Source of the DNA: an uncultured Collinsella sp.
GTDB lineage: Bacteria > Actinomycetota > Coriobacteriia > Coriobacteriales > Coriobacteriaceae
NCBI GenBank assembly: GCA_900552755.1
Contig: USAY01000086.1
Span: 1-8,299 of the forward strand
Direction: 5' to 3'
DNA length: 8,299 nt
The notes below the pieces were generated by a model that was not told where the DNA came from, made no database searches, and worked only from the letters and a program-made list of their open reading frames with translations. Positions 5,128 to 8,299 of the stretch are shown in pieces; within the stretch, counting starts at the first letter, position 1; the number at the start of each line of letters is the position of its first letter. Made by a program: the position numbers and the translations under genes.

Positions 5128-5156
5128 GTAGCTAACCCCGTCTCAAAATGAGCTAC
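5128..5156 (+). repeat. REP unit D, abutting the rsfS stop codon
   Basis: This 29-base variant starts GTAGCTAACCCCGTC and ends AAAATGAGCTAC. Compared with B and C it lacks about five bases (AAAAG) after GTAGCTAA and has one extra A. Its last base is the final base of the rsfS stop codon, and the unit itself offers a second in-frame TAG right after it. Confidence 0.8.
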
Positions 5157-5611
5157 TAGAGGAGGTTGAGGGGGAGCTGGGGGGCGTCTCCCCAGAGTTT
5201 CTCGAGGCGGTAGAAGTCGCGGGCTTCGGGAGTGAAGACGTGGACGACAACCGAGCCGTAGTCCATGAGCATCCAGGTCTTCTGCTCGCGGCCCTCGATG
5301 GAGAACGGATGCTCGCCGCAAGCCTCGGCGACCTTCTCCTCGATCTCGTCGACGATAGAATCGACCTGGCGGTTGTTGGTACCGGTGGCGAGCACAAAGT
5401 AGTCGCACACATCGGAAAGCTCGGTCAGGTCGAGCACCTGAACGTCCTCGCCCTTCTTGTCGTAGGCGGCCTGCGCAGCGGCGCGGGCGACATCCTCGGC
5501 GGCGACACCGCTCGCGGACAGCGAGGCGGCGGTGCGGTCGGACGTGGCGGCGAAGCTCTTGTGCTCCACGTTCTCAAGAATCTGCTCGTCAGTCATGGTC
5601 TCGTCGGCCAT
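5156..5611 (-). CDS. rsfS: Ribosomal silencing factor RsfS
   Basis: Binds uL14 on the 50S subunit and blocks joining with 30S, reducing translation in stationary phase or starvation. The 151-residue product holds the RsfS/DUF143 domain from about residue 41 to 145, with DVCDYFVLATGTNNRQVDSI (67-86), TWMLMDYGSVVVHVF (112-126) and the hallmark RDFYRLEKLWGDAP (131-144). About 40 residues precede the domain, making it longer than the usual 105-120 residues; this extension is acidic then Ala/Ser-rich and looks disordered. The ATG at 5611 is chosen because AGAGG lies at a proper distance; a GTG at 5632 has no such site. It is the last gene of the operon, 28 bases after yqeK, and its stop codon touches REP unit D. 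Confidence 0.95.
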   Translation of the reverse strand: MADETMTDEQILENVEHKSFAATSDRTAASLSASGVAAEDVARAAAQAAYDKKGEDVQVLDLTELSDVCDYFVLATGTNNRQVDSIVDEIEEKVAEACGEHPFSIEGREQKTWMLMDYGSVVVHVFTPEARDFYRLEKLWGDAPQLPLNLL

Positions 5612-5639
5612 GGAATACCTCTTTCTAGACACACCCGAG

Positions 5640-6248
5640 CTAGCGCAGCTGGGCGTAATGGTTGTAAATCGTAATAGCCGTGGGATAAAGATAGCGCCCG
5701 GACTGGATCACATAGACCAAACCCTGCGCAAAACAGGAGAAGAACAACTCGTCGAGCGTCGACTCCCCCACCATCTTGCGCAGCGCATGCGCATAGTCGC
5801 CGTGGCGGTTGGGCTCGATGGCATCGGCCACAAAGACCACCATATCGAGCGGCGTCATGTCGCAGGCACCCACGGTGTGACGGTCGACAGCCTGGAAAAC
5901 GGCCGGCGACAACTCGGGGAAAAGCTGCGGAAGCTCATAGGCGGCAACAGGACCATGCAAAAGCGGCGTCGCGGCGGAAGGAGAGCCGGCAATCTTAATG
6001 CCGTAATGCAGAGCGCGCGTAACCAGCTCGTCGTCGGAGAGCACTTTGTCCCAGTCGTGGATCAGACCGGCAGCAGCGGCATCAAAGCGGTCAACGCCGT
6101 AGACCTCGGCCAGATGAAGTGCGGTCTCGGCAACACCCAGCGAATGCACATAGCGCTTGCGCTTATCCTTCATGCGAACATCGAGCAGCTCTTGAATGCG
6201 CTTGAGCAGCGCGCGCTCATCGCCCTCAAACTGATCCTCTACCGACAA
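5640..6248 (-). CDS. yqeK: HD-domain hydrolase YqeK (probable Ap4A hydrolase, symmetrical)
   Basis: A YqeK-type HD phosphohydrolase. Characterised relatives split diadenosine tetraphosphate (Ap4A) into two ADP. The 202-residue protein has the metal-binding set spread as in the family: His35 in RYVHSLGVAE, His64-Asp65 in GLIHDWDK, His98 in LLHGPVAA, His124 in VDRHTVG, and Asp142 in VADAIEPNRHG. The start is TTG at 6248, 12 bases after the nadD stop, with GGGGGT as a mediocre ribosome binding site; no ATG lies before the first metal ligand except Met26, which would remove much of the first helix. Its position between nadD and rsfS is conserved in many Gram-positive bacteria. Confidence 0.92.
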   Translation of the reverse strand: MSVEDQFEGDERALLKRIQELLDVRMKDKRKRYVHSLGVAETALHLAEVYGVDRFDAAAAGLIHDWDKVLSDDELVTRALHYGIKIAGSPSAATPLLHGPVAAYELPQLFPELSPAVFQAVDRHTVGACDMTPLDMVVFVADAIEPNRHGDYAHALRKMVGESTLDELFFSCFAQGLVYVIQSGRYLYPTAITIYNHYAQLR

Positions 6249-6260
6249 CGTAGACCCCCA

Positions 6261-6938
6261 TCACTCAAAATCTTCTTGGCCCAATTCGGCATATAGCCTG
6301 CGTTTGCGAATGTAGCCGAGCACGGACTCGCTCGTAAGGTAGCGCACGCTCATGCCGCGGGCAACTCGCTTACGAATGTTCGTCGAGCTGATCGCCAGCG
6401 CCGGAATCTGAATATAGCGCACGTCGAACGGCAGCCCCGACTCTTTGATTCGGGCACGCGCCGTATCGATATCAAAGCCCGGTCGCGTCGCCGCAATAAA
6501 GGTAGCAAGCTCAGCGATTCGTTCGGCATCATGCCAGGTCACGATATCGATAATCGCGTCGGCGCCCGTAATAAAGTAGAGCTTTACCTGCGGCGGGTAA
6601 AAGTCGCGAAGGGCATGAAGCGTATCGGCCGTATAGGTTACGCCCGGGCGGTCGATCTCGAACCGGCTCGCCAAAAAGGCCGGGTTCGCGGCGGTGGCGA
6701 GGACCGTCATGGCATAACGGTCCTCGGCAGGCGTCACCGGCTTGTCAAGCTTAAAGGCGGGAGACCCTGCCGGCATAAAGAGCACAGCGTCCAAGTCGAG
6801 CGACTCGCGCGCCTGCTCGGCAGTCACCAGATGCCCGTAATGGATGGGATCAAAGGTGCCACCCATAATGCCGAGCCTAAACTCCTGCCCGTCCTCTAGA
6901 GGAAGCTCGGGCAGACCGATTCCACCGCGCAGCGACAT
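6261..6938 (-). CDS. nadD: Nicotinate-nucleotide adenylyltransferase
   Basis: Transfers AMP from ATP to nicotinate mononucleotide, giving deamido-NAD, the step shared by de novo and nicotinate-salvage NAD synthesis. The 225-residue product has the nucleotidyltransferase signature GGTFDPIHYGHL (26-37) with the HxGH-type motif, a substrate loop around residues 57-70, YFITGADAI (121-129), and ISSTNIRKRV (183-192) near the C-terminus, which binds the ATP phosphates. About 20 residues precede the first strand (FRLGIMGG), slightly more than usual. The ATG at 6938 lies 3 bases after the obg stop; the nearest GGAGGG is rather far (about 10 bases), so translational coupling to obg is likely. The alternative Met25 would cut into the first strand and is rejected. 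Confidence 0.96.
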   Translation of the reverse strand: MSLRGGIGLPELPLEDGQEFRLGIMGGTFDPIHYGHLVTAEQARESLDLDAVLFMPAGSPAFKLDKPVTPAEDRYAMTVLATAANPAFLASRFEIDRPGVTYTADTLHALRDFYPPQVKLYFITGADAIIDIVTWHDAERIAELATFIAATRPGFDIDTARARIKESGLPFDVRYIQIPALAISSTNIRKRVARGMSVRYLTSESVLGYIRKRRLYAELGQEDFE

Positions 6939-6941
6939 GGC

Positions 6942-8299
6942 TTACTCGCCCTCCGAGGTCTCGGCATCGCCCGCGGCATCCGCCGCATCGACAACCTCGA
7001 CGCCTTCATCCGCAGCATCGGCCACGTCAATGACTTCAACGGCAACGTCCTCGCCAGCATCCTCGAGCTCCTCGTACTCCGAGAAGTCCTCAGCGCCCTC
7101 AAAGTCAAAGGCGCGCTGGCAAATGCGGACCTCGTCGCCCGCACGGCAACCGGCCTTCTCGAGCGCGTCGTCAACACCCATACGCGCAAACTTATGCTGC
7201 AGGTAAATGACGGCTTCCTCGTTTTCCCAGTCGGTCTGGATGACCATGCGCTCGATGGCACGACCGACCACGCGGAAGGCACCGGGCTCTTCCTGGACAA
7301 TGCGGAAACGCTTCTCACGCTGCAGGCGGCGGCGCTCCCACTCATCGTCGCGCAGGTCGACCGGTTCATCGGAGACCGCCAGCTCGGCGCGGAGCTTGGC
7401 CACCTGCTCACCTACGGCAAGCATCAACGTATTGAGACCGGCGCCCGTCACGGCAGACACGGCAAAGAACATATGTCCATCGTCGAGCGCTGCGCGCTTA
7501 AGGTCGGCAATCTTGTCGGCCGTACCCGGCGCATCGCACTTGTTGGCGACGACGATCTGCGGACGCTCCGAAAGCTCGGCACCATACTGCTCGAGCTCGC
7601 GGTTGATGATTCGATAATCCTCGACCGGATCGCGATCCTCAAAACCACCCGTCATGTCGACGACGTGCATGATCAGGGCCGTACGCTCAATGTGGCGCAG
7701 GAACTGATGACCCAGGCCCTTGCCCTCGCTCGCGCCCTCGATAAGACCGGGGACGTCGGCAACGACGTAAGAATATTCGCCGGCACGCACCATGCCGAGG
7801 TTCGGCACGAGCGTGGTAAACGGGTAGTCGGCAATCTTGGGGCGGGCGGCACTCATGCGCGCAATGAGCGATGACTTACCCACCGAGGGAAAGCCCACGA
7901 GCGCGGCATCGGCCATAAGTTTCATCTCGAGCTCGATCCAGTGCTCCTCGGCCGGCTCGCCTAGCTGGGCAAAGGCCGGAGCGCGGCGCACCGACGTCAC
8001 AAAGTGCGTGTTGCCCAGACCGCCGGCACCGCCGGGCGCCACGACGACGCGCTCGCCGTCGTGCACAAGGTCGGCAATCTCAAACATCGGGGTCTGTGTC
8101 TCGGGGTCGAGCTCGCGCACCACGGTACCCATAGGGACCTTGAGAATCAGGTCCTCGCCGCTCTTACCGTTACGACGGGCACCCTGCCCGTGCGTGCCAC
8201 GCTCGGCGCGGAAGTGATGCTTAAAGCGGTAATCGATCAGCGAAGACAGCTGAGCATCGGCCTGGATGACGACATTGCCGCCACGACCGCCGTCGCCGC
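6942..8299 (-). CDS. obg: GTPase Obg/CgtA (5' end outside the window)
   Basis: Essential GTPase that helps 50S assembly and links growth to nucleotide levels. The coding frame stays open to the window edge, so the start and roughly 25-40 N-terminal residues are missing; an internal ATG at 8132 is not the true start. The visible part begins in the glycine-rich Obg domain (GDGGRGGNVVIQ, then RAERGTHGQGARRNGKSGED). It continues with the G domain: G1 GFPSVGKSSL, G2 in TTLVPNLGMV, G3 DVPGLIEGASEGKGLG, G4 NKCD and G5 VSAVTG. The C-terminal OCT domain (about 7090-7290) follows, including FRVVGRAIERMV and MGVDDALEKAGCRAGDEV. The last 50 or so residues are an acidic tail with an imperfect repeat around VEVIDVADAADEG and VEVVDAADAAGDA. 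It is the first visible gene of the operon. Confidence 0.97.
   Translation of the reverse strand, partial: GDGGRGGNVVIQADAQLSSLIDYRFKHHFRAERGTHGQGARRNGKSGEDLILKVPMGTVVRELDPETQTPMFEIADLVHDGERVVVAPGGAGGLGNTHFVTSVRRAPAFAQLGEPAEEHWIELEMKLMADAALVGFPSVGKSSLIARMSAARPKIADYPFTTLVPNLGMVRAGEYSYVVADVPGLIEGASEGKGLGHQFLRHIERTALIMHVVDMTGGFEDRDPVEDYRIINRELEQYGAELSERPQIVVANKCDAPGTADKIADLKRAALDDGHMFFAVSAVTGAGLNTLMLAVGEQVAKLRAELAVSDEPVDLRDDEWERRRLQREKRFRIVQEEPGAFRVVGRAIERMVIQTDWENEEAVIYLQHKFARMGVDDALEKAGCRAGDEVRICQRAFDFEGAEDFSEYEELEDAGEDVAVEVIDVADAADEGVEVVDAADAAGDAETSEGE

Larger units (their letters stand above)
4008..5156. mobile_element. RAYT transposase locus with its cluster of REP units
   Basis: One transposase gene (4181-4930, minus) is surrounded by five copies or part-copies of a single palindromic unit. 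They lie at 4008-4043 (inverted), 4095-4130, 4166-4184 (partial), 5032-5064 and 5128-5156. Each complete unit starts with GTAG and ends with CTAC. This matches the known organisation of REP-associated tyrosine transposases, which lie among REPs bearing a GTAG tetranucleotide at the hairpin foot. No target-site duplication or clear outer boundary can be defined, which is usual for such domesticated or single-copy loci. The surrounding operons are intact. Confidence 0.75.

Noticed and set aside
4008..5156. CRISPR array
   Set aside because: The repeated units are in mixed orientation, irregularly spaced and vary in sequence and length, and no cas gene is present. They fit REP units instead.

Overview
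The window is high-GC, compact bacterial chromosome made mostly of conserved housekeeping genes, interrupted once by a small mobile-element locus. Gene content, an Obg with a long acidic tail, GC-rich codons and frequent TTG/GTG starts suggest an actinobacterial gut lineage of the Coriobacteriia, possibly Collinsella. This is an inference from the look of the proteins and no database search was possible.

Left block (about 17-2592, minus strand): an rpsP-type operon read right to left as rpsP (ribosomal protein S16), khpA (KH RNA-binding protein), rimM (30S maturation factor), trmD (tRNA m1G37 methyltransferase) and lepB (signal peptidase I). The genes are 2-10 bases apart, so translation is probably coupled. 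A plausible sigma70-type promoter lies just upstream of rpsP. Three of the five genes start with TTG or GTG. lepB follows trmD directly, where many bacteria have rplS.

Middle (2508-5156): a 201-bp divergent intergenic region separates rpsP from dinB (DNA polymerase IV, plus strand), which looks leaderless. Between dinB and the right-hand operon lies a REP-associated tyrosine transposase (RAYT, minus strand). It is surrounded by five copies of one GTAG...CTAC palindromic unit. Two of these form a near-perfect 36-bp inverted repeat (a REPIN-like structure), one covers the RAYT stop codon, and two bracket the terminator of the neighbouring operon. This is the most distinctive part of the window. 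The RAYT gene is visibly poorer in G+C than its surroundings.

Right block (5072-8299, minus strand): obg (5' end beyond the window), nadD, yqeK and rsfS, ending in a strong intrinsic terminator. It joins ribosome assembly and silencing (Obg, RsfS) with NAD synthesis (NadD) and dinucleotide-polyphosphate hydrolysis (YqeK), a widespread bacterial cluster. Taken together the two operons serve ribosome and tRNA maturation, protein export and growth control. No stretch longer than 300 bases is without a gene.
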